From positions 1 to 16,588 of the forward strand of contig JAKFYO010000044.1 in the NCBI GenBank assembly GCA_021730825.1: a stretch of DNA of 16,588 nt, written 5' to 3'. Position 1 is the stretch's first letter; the number at the start of each line of letters is the position of its first letter. Of the stretch, positions 1-7,676 are shown piece by piece. The DNA comes from Hyphomicrobiales bacterium. Lineage in GTDB: Bacteria; Pseudomonadota; Alphaproteobacteria; Rhizobiales; Xanthobacteraceae. The notes under the pieces are model-generated. The model was given only the letters and a program-made list of their open reading frames with translations. It was not told where the DNA came from and ran no database searches. The position numbers were made by a program, and so were the translations under genes.

Positions 1-100
1 TAGACGGCCCGTCCGGCCTCCTGATGCCCGTGTGGTAAGTAATAGCAGCCAGACGCGGCCCGGAAAGCGGGCGGGGTTTGTAAGCCGGTTGGAGTAGGTT
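1..100. other. Left-edge stretch upstream of the lipid-transport operon
   Basis: No complete gene fits here. One plus-strand frame is open from the edge and stops with TAA at 36-38, giving the tail DGPSGLLMPVW. It could be the C-terminus of an upstream gene, but twelve codons are too few to identify. A short GC stem (GCCCG at 58-62 with CGGGC at 68-72, five-base loop) follows; it lacks a clean T-run, so a terminator is not established. GGAG at 91-94 is the ribosome binding site of the next gene. I see no convincing promoter. Confidence 0.25.
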
Positions 101-1243
101 TTGGCAGCGCAGGCCGTTTCCCTCAGTCAGAAAGAGGAAGCCGGAAAGCTTATGCTTTCGGCGGCCGGCCGCTGGATTTCGTCGTTCGCCGGTCAGGCCG
201 AGCATCTGGTGTCCGAGCTTGAGCGCAAGCGCGCAAAGTCGAAAGCGGTTGCGATCGATGCGAGCCATATCGAGCAACTCGACACGACGGGTGCGTGGCT
301 CTTGGAGCGCATGCGCCGCGACTTCGAGGAGAAGGGCGCGAAAGCCGAAATCGTCGGGCTCAATCCGCGCTACAAAATTCTGCTCGATGAAGTGCAGCAG
401 ACCAATACCGGCAAACACACCGAAGAACACGACGAGCCGAACCCGGTTGTCGGCACCCTAAGTTTCCTCGGCGAAATGGCGGTCAGCTTCGCCAAGGATA
501 CCGGCGAGTTCGTGCAGTTTCTCGGTGCCGCGGTGGTCTCGTTCTTCCGCGTGCTGGTGCGCCCATGGACATTCCGTTTTACTTCGATCGTGCATCAGAT
601 GGACCGGGTAGGATTCCGCTCGGTGCCGATCATCGTGCTTATTCTATTCCTGATCGGGGCGATCCTCGCGCAACAGGGCATTTTCCATTTCCGGAAATTC
701 GGCGCCGAAACCTATGTCGTCGACATGGTCGGCGTGCTCGTGCTGCGTGAAGTCGGCGTGCTGATCACCTCGATCATGCTCGCGGGCCGCTCAGGCAGCG
801 CCTACACGGCCGAACTCGGCTCGATGAAGATGCGCGAGGAAGTCGACGCGCTCCGGGTCATGGGCCGCGACCCGATGGAAATCCTGATCCTGCCGCGGAT
901 GATCGCGCTGATCATCGCGCTGCCGCTCTTGACCTTCATCGGCAGCATGTCCGCGCTGTTCGGAGGCATGATGATTGCCTGGCTCTATGGCGGCTTCGCG
1001 CCGGAGATTTTCCTGGACCGCCTGCGCGATGCGATTTCGTCCTCGACCTTCTGGGTCGGCATGATCAAGGCGCCGTTCATGGGCGCGGTCATCGGGCTCG
1101 TCGCATGTGTCGAAGGTTTTCGCGTGCAGGGCAGCGCGGAGTCGCTCGGCGAACACACCACGGCGTCGGTCGTAAAATCGATCTTTCTCGTGATCGTACT
1201 CGACGGCGCATTCGCGATCTTCTTCGCCAGCATCGATTGGTGA
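101..1243 (+). CDS. mlaE: MlaE-family lipid ABC transporter permease with N-terminal STAS domain
   Basis: Inner-membrane permease of an MCE-type (Mla-like) phospholipid transporter. Residues about 15-100 form a STAS domain (hydrophobic strand VAIDASHIEQLDTTGA near 50-64). Residues about 165-378 are the MlaE domain, with hydrophobic spans near 175-190, 208-227, 266-296 and 322-376 and the family signature AGRSGSAYTAELGSM (228-242) followed by EEVDALRVMG. In E. coli the STAS protein is a separate subunit (MlaB); here it is fused. The chosen TTG start has GGAG six bases upstream. An in-frame ATG at 152 (residue 18) is the alternative and would still keep most of the STAS domain. The next gene starts at once downstream, consistent with an operon. 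The family call is secure; the lipid cargo and direction of transport are not visible. Confidence 0.93.
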   Translation: MAAQAVSLSQKEEAGKLMLSAAGRWISSFAGQAEHLVSELERKRAKSKAVAIDASHIEQLDTTGAWLLERMRRDFEEKGAKAEIVGLNPRYKILLDEVQQTNTGKHTEEHDEPNPVVGTLSFLGEMAVSFAKDTGEFVQFLGAAVVSFFRVLVRPWTFRFTSIVHQMDRVGFRSVPIIVLILFLIGAILAQQGIFHFRKFGAETYVVDMVGVLVLREVGVLITSIMLAGRSGSAYTAELGSMKMREEVDALRVMGRDPMEILILPRMIALIIALPLLTFIGSMSALFGGMMIAWLYGGFAPEIFLDRLRDAISSSTFWVGMIKAPFMGAVIGLVACVEGFRVQGSAESLGEHTTASVVKSIFLVIVLDGAFAIFFASIDW

Positions 1244-1248
1244 CGCAG

Positions 1249-2073
1249 ATGGCGAATGTGGAAACCGCAAAAGATCGGGCACCAACGCCTTCGAAGGTGC
1301 CGGATAATTATCCGATCATTCGCGTGCGCGACATCTGGGTTTCGTTCAGCGATCATCCTGTGCTGAAGGGTCTCGACCTTGACGTGAAGAAGGGCGAGAT
1401 CCTCGGCTTCGTCGGCGCCTCCGGCGGCGGCAAATCGGTGTTGCTCCGCACCATCATCGGCCTCGTGCAAAAGCAAAAGGGCACCATCGAAGTATTCGGC
1501 CGTGACCTCGACAAGATGAATGAACAAGAGCGGCAGGCGATCGAGCGCCGCTGGGGCGTATTGTTCCAGCATGGCGCGTTGTTTTCATCGCTCACGGTTC
1601 GTCAGAACATCCAGTTTCCGTTGCGCGAATATCTCGATCTGTCCGAGCGCCTGATGGACGAGATCGCAATTGCAAAGCTCGAGATGGTCGGCCTGCCGGC
1701 ATTCGTCGCGGAGAAATATCCGTCCCAGCTTTCCGGCGGCATGATCAAGCGCGCGGCTCTCGCGCGTGCCCTCGTACTGGACCCGGAAATCGTGTTCCTG
1801 GACGAGCCCACCTCCGGCCTCGATCCGATCTCGGCCGGCGAGTTCGACGACCTGATCAAGGCCCTGCAGCAGACTTTGGGGCTTACCGTATTCATGGTAA
1901 CGCACGACCTCGACAGTCTTCATTCCGCATGCGACCGGATCGCGGCCCTCGCCGATGGGAAGATCATTGCGACAGGCCCCATTGGGGACATGCTAAAATC
2001 CGATCATCCCTGGCTTAAGGCCTATTTTCACGGGAAACGGGCCTCCAGCCGGCTGAACGGCAAGAAGAGTTAG
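1249..2073 (+). CDS. mlaF: MlaF-type ABC transporter ATP-binding protein
   Basis: ATPase subunit that powers the MlaE permease from the cytoplasmic face. With the ATG at 1249 it has 274 residues, the usual length. All nucleotide-binding motifs are intact: Walker A GASGGGKS (56-63), Q-loop Gln107, signature LSGGM (161-165), Walker B IVFLDEP (181-187), D-loop SGLD (189-192) and switch His219 (THD). The LSGGMIKRAALARAL form is typical of MlaF/Mkl-type ATPases. The frame is open further upstream to 1105, but that part overlaps the permease and is not domain-like. A GTG at 1240 overlapping the permease stop (GTGA) is an alternative start; neither start has a strong ribosome binding site, which suggests translational coupling. 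Downstream, the stop at 2071-2073 overlaps the AGGAG of the MCE gene. Confidence 0.94.
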   Translation: MANVETAKDRAPTPSKVPDNYPIIRVRDIWVSFSDHPVLKGLDLDVKKGEILGFVGASGGGKSVLLRTIIGLVQKQKGTIEVFGRDLDKMNEQERQAIERRWGVLFQHGALFSSLTVRQNIQFPLREYLDLSERLMDEIAIAKLEMVGLPAFVAEKYPSQLSGGMIKRAALARALVLDPEIVFLDEPTSGLDPISAGEFDDLIKALQQTLGLTVFMVTHDLDSLHSACDRIAALADGKIIATGPIGDMLKSDHPWLKAYFHGKRASSRLNGKKS

Positions 2074-2086
2074 GAGTTAGAGCGCG

Positions 2087-2854
2087 ATGGAAACACGGGC
2101 CAACTACGTGATGATCGGCGTCTTTACGCTGGCCGTCGTGGTCGGCGTGTTCGCGTTCGTCTGGTGGTTCCAGCGGCTCGGCACGGGCGAGGCCAAGGCG
2201 CAGTACGAGATCTATTTCGACGGCCCGGTGGCAGGGCTGCGTAGCGGCGCGACCGTCAATTTTAACGGTATCCGGGTAGGAGAGGTCCGTAGCCTCGCGC
2301 TGGTACCCGACATACCGCGTGCGGTTGTTGCGATCATCGAGGTCGTCAAAAGCACACCGATCCGGACCGACACCAAAGTGACGCTCGAATATCAGGGCCT
2401 CACGGGTATCGCGGCGGTCGCGCTGACCGGCGGCGCTCCGAGCGCTTCCATGCTTATGGAAACGAAGAGCGGCGATCGTCCGCCGCGTCTCGTTGCTGAG
2501 CCGACTACGGACGCGTTCCAGGCGGCCGCAAAGCTGATGCAGCGCCTCGACAAGCTGGTCGAAATGAACGAGCAGCGCATCTCGTCGATCATGAAGGATT
2601 TATCGGAAGTGTCGCGTGTGCTTGCGACGCGCTCCAACGACACGCTTCTGGAAGTGCAGGCGGCGGCCGAATCGATCAAGAAGCTCGCGGACGGCGTTTC
2701 GCAGCAAACCGGACCGGCACTTAACGAATACCGGGCGCTGGCTTCCGACGCGCGGCGCGCAGTTGGGGAAATCGACCGGCTGGTGCGCAATATCGAGCGC
2801 AATCCGAGGCAGTTTCTGTTCAATAACGGCGGAACCGTTCCGCAATACCGATAA
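2087..2854 (+). CDS. mlaD: MlaD-family MCE-domain lipid-binding protein
   Basis: Membrane-anchored, periplasmic lipid-binding subunit of the transporter. It has one N-terminal membrane helix (about residues 8-28), a single MCE domain (about 38-117, including YFDGPVAGLRSGATVNFNGI and the YQGLTGIAAVAL segment) and a roughly 110-residue helical C-terminal part rich in Lys, Glu and Ala. MCE proteins form hexameric rings that carry lipids between membranes. At 255 residues it is longer than E. coli MlaD (about 183), the extra length being the C-terminal helices, which could extend the ring towards a partner. The start has AGGAG at 2072-2076 with ten bases of spacing. It lies between the ATPase and the lipoprotein gene with short gaps, so all four are probably one transcript. 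Confidence 0.92.
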   Translation: METRANYVMIGVFTLAVVVGVFAFVWWFQRLGTGEAKAQYEIYFDGPVAGLRSGATVNFNGIRVGEVRSLALVPDIPRAVVAIIEVVKSTPIRTDTKVTLEYQGLTGIAAVALTGGAPSASMLMETKSGDRPPRLVAEPTTDAFQAAAKLMQRLDKLVEMNEQRISSIMKDLSEVSRVLATRSNDTLLEVQAAAESIKKLADGVSQQTGPALNEYRALASDARRAVGEIDRLVRNIERNPRQFLFNNGGTVPQYR

Positions 2855-2878
2855 GAAAAGTTTTTCACGAGAAGGCGT

Positions 2879-3532
2879 TTGAAGTTGAGGCTGGGTGGCG
2901 TGTTGAAGTCGAAAGTTGCGGGAGCGGCGAGGGTCTCGCTGTGCCTCGTGCTGGCATTTTCCGTCAGCGCGTGCAGCGGCGGCTTGCTCGGCGGCATTGT
3001 CGGCACCGGGAACAACCCAACGCCGACCTTCGATCTTTCCGCGCCAACCAATTTCGGCAGCTTGCCGCCGCGCGCGCGCGGGCTTCTCGCGATCGAGCAG
3101 CCGAGCGCACTCCAGATTTTAGACACCGAGAAGATCGTGATTTCGCCTGCCGCCGGACAGGTCGCGTATCTTTCGGATGCGCAATGGGTCGATCGCCTGC
3201 CCAAGCTGATGCAGGCGCGGATCGTGCAGTCTTTCGAGAATTCTTCGCGCATCCGCGCGGTTGCGAAGACACAGGATCGCGTCAACGCCGACTATTTGCT
3301 GGTGGTCGAAATCCGCCAGTTCGGCATTCTCGCCTATGAGAGCCCGCAGGCCTCGGTCGAGCTCTCGGTGAAAATCGTCTATCAGCGTGGCGGCCGCATC
3401 GCCGCGGCGACGGTGCTGTCGTCGCGAGTCGCCGCCGCCGGCACTTCCGGATCGGAAGCGACACTCGCGCTCGATCAGGCTTTCTCCGACGTGCTCGTGC
3501 AGATGGTGAAGTGGACTTCGCGCCGCATCTGA
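2879..3532 (+). CDS. ABC-type transport auxiliary lipoprotein (PqiC-like)
   Basis: Predicted periplasmic lipoprotein of the MCE transporter. The N-terminus is a lipoprotein signal peptide: basic start, hydrophobic LCLVLAFSV and lipobox VSAC with the acylated Cys at residue 32. The mature part (about 185 residues) fits the auxiliary-lipoprotein family: ARGLLAIEQPSALQILDTEKIVI, then AYLSDAQWVDRLPKLMQARIVQSFENS, and a C-terminal strand region ending in a helix. In E. coli, PqiC of this family partners the MCE protein PqiB. The TTG at 2879 lies only three bases after GAAGG; a GTG at 2900 is an alternative that still leaves a full signal peptide, so the exact start is uncertain. It is the last gene of the operon, followed after 30 bases by a strong terminator. 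Confidence 0.85.
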   Translation: MKLRLGGVLKSKVAGAARVSLCLVLAFSVSACSGGLLGGIVGTGNNPTPTFDLSAPTNFGSLPPRARGLLAIEQPSALQILDTEKIVISPAAGQVAYLSDAQWVDRLPKLMQARIVQSFENSSRIRAVAKTQDRVNADYLLVVEIRQFGILAYESPQASVELSVKIVYQRGGRIAAATVLSSRVAAAGTSGSEATLALDQAFSDVLVQMVKWTSRRI

Positions 3533-3562
3533 CACGATGGCGCATCGTCTGGCTCTAGAAAT

Positions 3563-3593
3563 AAAAAAGCCCGCGAGACCCGCGGGCTTTTTT
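3563..3593. terminator. Bidirectional intrinsic terminator
   Basis: A perfect stem, GCCCGCG (3569-3575) with CGCGGGC (3581-3587), closes a five-base loop. It is flanked by six A residues on the left and seven T residues on the right (3588-3594), so either strand gives a GC hairpin followed by a U-run. It lies between the convergent lipoprotein gene (stop 3532) and the large minus-strand gene (stop 3615) and should end transcription from both. Confidence 0.92.
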
Positions 3594-3614
3594 TCTATTC
3601 GTTTCGCTTGCGGC

Positions 3615-6600
3615 TTAGCCGAGGCGGCCTGCCGCGTGAGCAAGCAAAGTATAGACCTTGCCGGTTTCGGAGGTGAGGTAGGTCTTGGTCAGCGCCTGAC
3701 CGCGTTCGTCGCGGGAGACCTGCTCCAAAAGCTTCTCGAACTCGTCGATATAGCGGTCGACCGTCTCGCGGAAATTCGCATTGCGGCGATATTTCTTGCG
3801 GATTTCCTCGAAGGTCTTCTGACCGGCATTCGTATAGAGGCGGCGGTTGAAGACCCCGCGTTCGCCACGCTTGAAGCGTTCCCACGCTTCGGCGGCAGCG
3901 TCGTGGTCGATCATCCGGGCGATGTCGATAGAGAGCGAGTCGAGCGACTCGATCCCGGTCGAGGTGTCTTCCGCTTGCGGCTCAACCGGGCGTGCCTTCT
4001 TGTTCAGCGCTTCGTCGAAACGCGCGCTGCGGTCGGCAGGCTTGCGCTGCGGCGTCCGCGGCTCCGGCGCTTCCTCGCGTGCGCGAGCTGACGGGGCGGG
4101 CGGCGCGGGCGGTAGAGTGCCGCCGTCGTCATACTGCGGGCGCGGCAGCGCGTTGCGCGGCGAGGCGCGTCCGCCGACAGCGGCCATTTCCTCTTCGCGA
4201 TAGTCGTAGGCCTGATCTGAACCGCGGCCGTGACGTGCAACGATGTCGTTGAGTTCGGAAAGCGCCTTGATCTGGTCGGCAACGACGCGGCGCATCGCGT
4301 TCGCGCTTTCCTTGGTCTCGGTTGGCAGTTCGAACACGGTACGGCGGATCTCCTCGCGCGTGGTGTCGAGCGTGCGCTGGATATCGTCCGAAATTTCACG
4401 CAGATCGCGAGACGCCTCGAGGAAGCGAGAATTGGCTTCGGAGAACATGGCGTTCACCGACTGCATCGCCTCGTCATAGGTATCCTTGAGTGCGACGCTG
4501 GTGCGCTCGCGCTCTTCGCCCGAGGAGTTGCGGATCAATTCGTACTGCCGCGCGATCGATTGCGTTGCGCCTGCGGTCGACTCGGCGACCATGCGCGCGA
4601 CATCCTGGGCCTTGCCCTGCGCGTGCGCGAAGGTGTCTTCCAGCATCTTGTTGAAACGGGTGAGACGTTCTTCCAAGTCGCCGGTACGCTCTGCAAGCAC
4701 GCCGGTGATGTGGTCGATCGCGTCACGGCGATTGGCGAGGCCGTCGTCGATACGCTTGTGCGTTTCGCTGAGCGCGTTGCTCGTGGAGGTCACGAGGCGA
4801 ACCTGTTCTTCGAAGCGGAGCGCGAGGTTGGAGACATCGCGCAGCACGCCGTTCGAAGATTCGTTCAGATCGCGGATCTGGGTATCCATCCGTTCGGCGG
4901 TCGAGCGCGTCGCATTGATGACGTTCTCGAGCGTCTGGTGGAAGGTCGTGACCTTCTCGGCAACCTTGCCTTCGATCGGGCCGAGGGTGGAGGAGGCGGT
5001 ATCGATTGCCGCCTGCAACAGGCCATGGGTCTGGCCCAATTCGGAGATGATGTCGCGCACTTCCGTGCGCAGCGTTTCATGCGCGCCGGAGATGTTGTTG
5101 ACGCGCTCGATGAAGTTCTTGGTGATGCCGTCGGCGAGATCGGTGAGGTTCTTTTCGACCTGTGCTGCGGTCCCGCGAATGTGTTCGTTGACCGAGTTCA
5201 CGCGCTCGACCAGGAGGTCCGCCGAGGCGACACCCTTCTGCTCGATCGAACTGGTCACGGTTTCGAGACGGTTGACGACCAGTTCCTCGAATTTGTTGAT
5301 GCGCGTGTCGAGAGTCTCGGTGAGCTGCATCGCACGGTTGCCGAGCGTTTCGTCGATCTTCGCGGCGCGCTCGGAGAGCGTTGCCGCCATCTCGGCGGTC
5401 TTCGCGGAGAAGTATTCGCCCATGCCGGTAACGCTCTGGTCTACCGCGTCGGTCGCGGCCTTCGAGCCTTCGGTGATGGTCTTCGAGAAATCGAGGGTAC
5501 GGTTCGCAAGCGTTTCGTTGAGCGACTTCGCGCGCTCGTCGAGCGTGCTTTCGATGCGGACGATGCGCTGGTCGATCTGCTCCGAAACTTCGCCGATCTT
5601 GGTGGCCACACGTTGATCGAGGGCCGCAAGATTGTCGCGGGAAGCTTCGGTGACGCCGGTGATGGCGTTCTTCATCTCGTTGACGAGATTGCTGCCGTGT
5701 ACTTTCACGGTGGTGTCGAAAGTCTGCACGCTCTCGGTCATCTTCGCGCTGAGCGCACCGGAATCCGCGGAGATACGGTTTGCGACTTCGTTGCCCTTCG
5801 TGGCTACGCTGTCCGCGAGGTTCTGAAGCTGCTGTCCGATGGTGTTTTCGAAAGTCTGGCCGCTTTCCGCGATCATCTGCGAGATGCTGGCTGCGCGTTC
5901 CGCGAGTTTCGCGTGCATGTCGGTCGTCGACTGCTGCAGCGCTTCGGACACCTTGTCGTTGCGGTCCGCGATCGCTTTCGCAATCTGCACACCGACCTCT
6001 GTAAGGCGTTGCGTCGCTTCCGCGCTCTTGTTCGACAGGCTTTCGACGACAGTGCCGCCGGATTCGAGCAGGCGCTGGTTCGCTTCCGCGCTCTTATCCA
6101 TGAGGTTGTCGACGATCGTGTTGCCGGACTCGATCAGTTGCGTACGTGCATCCTCGGCGCGCAGCATGATGTTGTCGGTGATGCGGCCGGTCGCGTTATC
6201 CAGTGCGCCGGAAACGCGGTCGGCGATGTTCTGCACGTCGAACGAGAATGCCTCGTGCGCGTTCGCGATTGCGTCGCGCAGACGGCCGGAATGCTCGACG
6301 ATCGCATCGCGCTCGCCGTGCAGTTCGGTGACGAGCGCCCGCACGCGGCCTTCGTTTTCGTCGTAAGCGCGTTCGAGTGTCGCGACTTCGCCGCGCACCA
6401 TGGATTCGAGTTCAGAAGCGCGCGCAATGGCGCGCTCGATGCCGTCGCCGAGGGCCGCGACTTCGCGGCGGATCGCCTGGCCGACCGAGACGATGGCGTC
6501 GGTGGAGACGCCTTCGGGTTCGGCAAGACGCAGCGTGACTTCGGTCATCGCGCGGGAGATGTGGCGCATTTCCTGCGAGCGGCGGATCAGCATCGCCGTC

Positions 6601-7061
6601 ATGAAGAACAGGAGCGGCGGCAGGAAGATCGCGGCGAGGCTGGGAAGGAAGCTCGGTTGTGCCGCGATTTCATTCAGGCGCATCACTGCGCCGCTATCGG
6701 TGCGGAATTGGGTCGCGGCAATGGCCGCGCCGCCGATGATCCAGATGATCGAGCCGAGCAGCGCGAACATGACAGGCGCGCCAGACGGCTTGCGGTGCAG
6801 CGCCTGCAGAATCTGGCCGACCGACTGGCGGTCGTCGTTCGCGGCGGGGCGGGGCAAACGCTCGCGGGTACCGCGGGAGCGTTGTGCAAAAACTTCTCCG
6901 GCGGGCTCCTGTGCGCGCGCATCAGCGCGGCGCTCGGGCTCGCTGCGCCGGTCAGTGTTTGCCGGCGGCGATACTTCTGGAGCTTCCTTGCCGATGTTCA
7001 GCGCGTCTTCGATCGCAGACAGCGCTGCTTCGGTCGGATCTTGGGACTTCTTATTCTTCAC
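3615..7061 (-). CDS. Large two-TM coiled-coil protein, growth-pole-ring (GPR)-like, apolipoprotein-like repeats
   Basis: Predicted 1148-residue inner-membrane protein. Order: a charged, disordered N-terminus (1-90); two membrane helices (about 96-118 and 139-159); a very long helical region (about 165-950) of Ala-, Glu-, Thr- and Arg-rich amphipathic repeats resembling apolipoprotein A1/A4/E; a Pro-rich linker (about 970-1030) with PPAPPAPSARA; and a compact C-terminal domain (about 1035-1148; IESLDSLSIDIARMIDHDAA, WERFKRGERGVFNRRLYT, DRYIDEFEKLLEQV). This architecture and tail resemble the rhizobial Growth Pole Ring protein, which organises polar growth in Agrobacterium; that protein is longer (about 2100 residues). 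The role is inferred by family resemblance. The GTG start at 7061 is preferred because GGAGG lies six bases upstream; an ATG at 7103 would add 14 residues. It is monocistronic, ending at the shared terminator. Confidence 0.85.
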   Translation of the reverse strand: MKNKKSQDPTEAALSAIEDALNIGKEAPEVSPPANTDRRSEPERRADARAQEPAGEVFAQRSRGTRERLPRPAANDDRQSVGQILQALHRKPSGAPVMFALLGSIIWIIGGAAIAATQFRTDSGAVMRLNEIAAQPSFLPSLAAIFLPPLLFFMTAMLIRRSQEMRHISRAMTEVTLRLAEPEGVSTDAIVSVGQAIRREVAALGDGIERAIARASELESMVRGEVATLERAYDENEGRVRALVTELHGERDAIVEHSGRLRDAIANAHEAFSFDVQNIADRVSGALDNATGRITDNIMLRAEDARTQLIESGNTIVDNLMDKSAEANQRLLESGGTVVESLSNKSAEATQRLTEVGVQIAKAIADRNDKVSEALQQSTTDMHAKLAERAASISQMIAESGQTFENTIGQQLQNLADSVATKGNEVANRISADSGALSAKMTESVQTFDTTVKVHGSNLVNEMKNAITGVTEASRDNLAALDQRVATKIGEVSEQIDQRIVRIESTLDERAKSLNETLANRTLDFSKTITEGSKAATDAVDQSVTGMGEYFSAKTAEMAATLSERAAKIDETLGNRAMQLTETLDTRINKFEELVVNRLETVTSSIEQKGVASADLLVERVNSVNEHIRGTAAQVEKNLTDLADGITKNFIERVNNISGAHETLRTEVRDIISELGQTHGLLQAAIDTASSTLGPIEGKVAEKVTTFHQTLENVINATRSTAERMDTQIRDLNESSNGVLRDVSNLALRFEEQVRLVTSTSNALSETHKRIDDGLANRRDAIDHITGVLAERTGDLEERLTRFNKMLEDTFAHAQGKAQDVARMVAESTAGATQSIARQYELIRNSSGEERERTSVALKDTYDEAMQSVNAMFSEANSRFLEASRDLREISDDIQRTLDTTREEIRRTVFELPTETKESANAMRRVVADQIKALSELNDIVARHGRGSDQAYDYREEEMAAVGGRASPRNALPRPQYDDGGTLPPAPPAPSARAREEAPEPRTPQRKPADRSARFDEALNKKARPVEPQAEDTSTGIESLDSLSIDIARMIDHDAAAEAWERFKRGERGVFNRRLYTNAGQKTFEEIRKKYRRNANFRETVDRYIDEFEKLLEQVSRDERGQALTKTYLTSETGKVYTLLAHAAGRLG
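6006..6137 (-). repeat. Tandem pair of 66-bp (22-residue) repeats inside the GPR-like gene
   Basis: Residues 309-330 (LIESGNTIVDNLMDKSAEANQR) and 331-352 form two adjacent 22-residue units that match at most positions, both carrying the core KSAEA and ending in QR. At DNA level a 16-base block, identical in both copies, lies at 6014-6029 and 6080-6095, exactly 66 bases apart. Twenty-two residues is the classical apolipoprotein amphipathic-helix period. Neighbouring sequence shows more diverged versions of the same unit, so this pair probably arose by recent duplication. Confidence 0.75.
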
Positions 7062-7315
7062 AACTTGCCTCCGGTCCGTACTCGAAACCGCGACCGGCAA
7101 CATGCCGCTCGGGCCGGAAATTACTCAAAGGACCAACGCTCTTCGGCCCCGAGGCGGCTTTTCTTTCAAAATAAAAGAAATGCCGGCCGGCCGGGACTCC
7201 GGTCCACCGCTTGCGTTATCTTACCGTGCTGGCGTGTGGAAAAGGAACGCTTATCCAGCCCAGTCTAGAAACATCGTTAACGGCTTAACGTCTTGTTCAC
7301 CATACGGAATGAGCA
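7062..7315. promoter_or_regulatory. Divergent intergenic region with inverted repeat CGTTAA-CGGC-TTAACG
   Basis: This stretch separates the minus-strand GPR-like gene from the plus-strand small-protein gene and must contain both promoters. The clear motif is a perfect inverted repeat, CGTTAA (7275-7280), CGGC, TTAACG (7285-7290), 25 bases before the plus-strand ATG. It contains two TTAAC-like half sites reminiscent of CtrA half sites, but the spacing does not match the TTAA-N7-TTAA consensus. A GANTC site lies at 7195-7199. I could not place convincing -35 and -10 elements. Confidence 0.4.
7068..7072 (-). promoter_or_regulatory. Ribosome binding site that sets the GPR-like start
   Basis: The minus strand reads GGAGG, six bases before a GTG codon at 7061. 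No comparable site precedes the upstream in-frame ATG at 7103, so the GTG is the better start. Confidence 0.75.
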
Positions 7316-7624
7316 ATGGCGCGGGGGAAGCGGCTCAACTTGCAAGGCCCCAAGCCCTGGCAGAGCGATGCCGGGGGCTCCGATGCGCAGCGCCGCTACC
7401 TCCAGCGGGGGGTCAGCCAGCCCGGCGGCAAGCTGCCTTTATTCGATGAGGACGGGCAGGAAATCCCCAAGGTGACCATCCGTGCCTGCCTCCAGCATGG
7501 CTGGGCGGAACCCTGGAGCAAGAACCCGATCCATCCGGACTGGCTGGTGTGCCGCCTGACCGACGAGGGCTACCGGGTGCTCGGTGTCGATCCCGCCAAG
7601 CGGCGGAGAATGCCCAAGGCTTGA
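7316..7624 (+). CDS. Small conserved-looking hypothetical protein, possible winged-helix fragment
   Basis: A 102-residue, soluble, basic protein that I do not recognise by function. The N-terminal half is Gly-, Gln- and Arg-rich and probably flexible. The C-terminal half looks folded: FDEDGQEIPKVTIRACLQHG, then WAEPWSKNPIHPDWLVCRLTDEGYRVLG. The pattern of a helix followed by a strand ending in LTDEGYRVLG resembles the last helix and wing of small winged-helix proteins, where LT-x-x-G-x-x-x-L is common, but this is weak evidence. There is no signal peptide or membrane segment. Coding is supported by codon use matching its neighbours and by its position between two convincing genes. The ATG at 7316 has a weak GGAAtGAG upstream. 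The Hpt gene follows after 52 bases on the same strand. Confidence 0.7.
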   Translation: MARGKRLNLQGPKPWQSDAGGSDAQRRYLQRGVSQPGGKLPLFDEDGQEIPKVTIRACLQHGWAEPWSKNPIHPDWLVCRLTDEGYRVLGVDPAKRRRMPKA

Positions 7625-7676
7625 TGACATAAGTCTTGAGGGCCTGTTTACCGTCGCCCGCGCATAGTCGCTGGCG

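Noticed and set aside
1105..1248. Upstream extension of the ATPase frame
   Set aside because: It overlaps the permease coding end, is Arg-rich and is not part of an ABC ATPase; the frame at 1249 gives the normal length.
4486..5616. 376-codon plus-strand frame within the GPR-like gene
   Set aside because: A Ser/Arg-rich antisense shadow with no ribosome binding site or recognisable domain.
4230..7268. 1012-codon plus-strand open frame opposite the GPR-like gene
   Set aside because: It is in exact register with the minus-strand codons, so a stop needs TTA, CTA or TCA in the sense gene, all rare in GC-rich DNA. Its product is rich in Arg, Asp, His and Val with no domain-like segment, and the sense gene has a ribosome binding site, membrane helices and repeats.
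7062..7315. Possible small RNA or tRNA in the divergent gap
   Set aside because: No cloverleaf, conserved TTCGA arm or terminator is visible on either strand.
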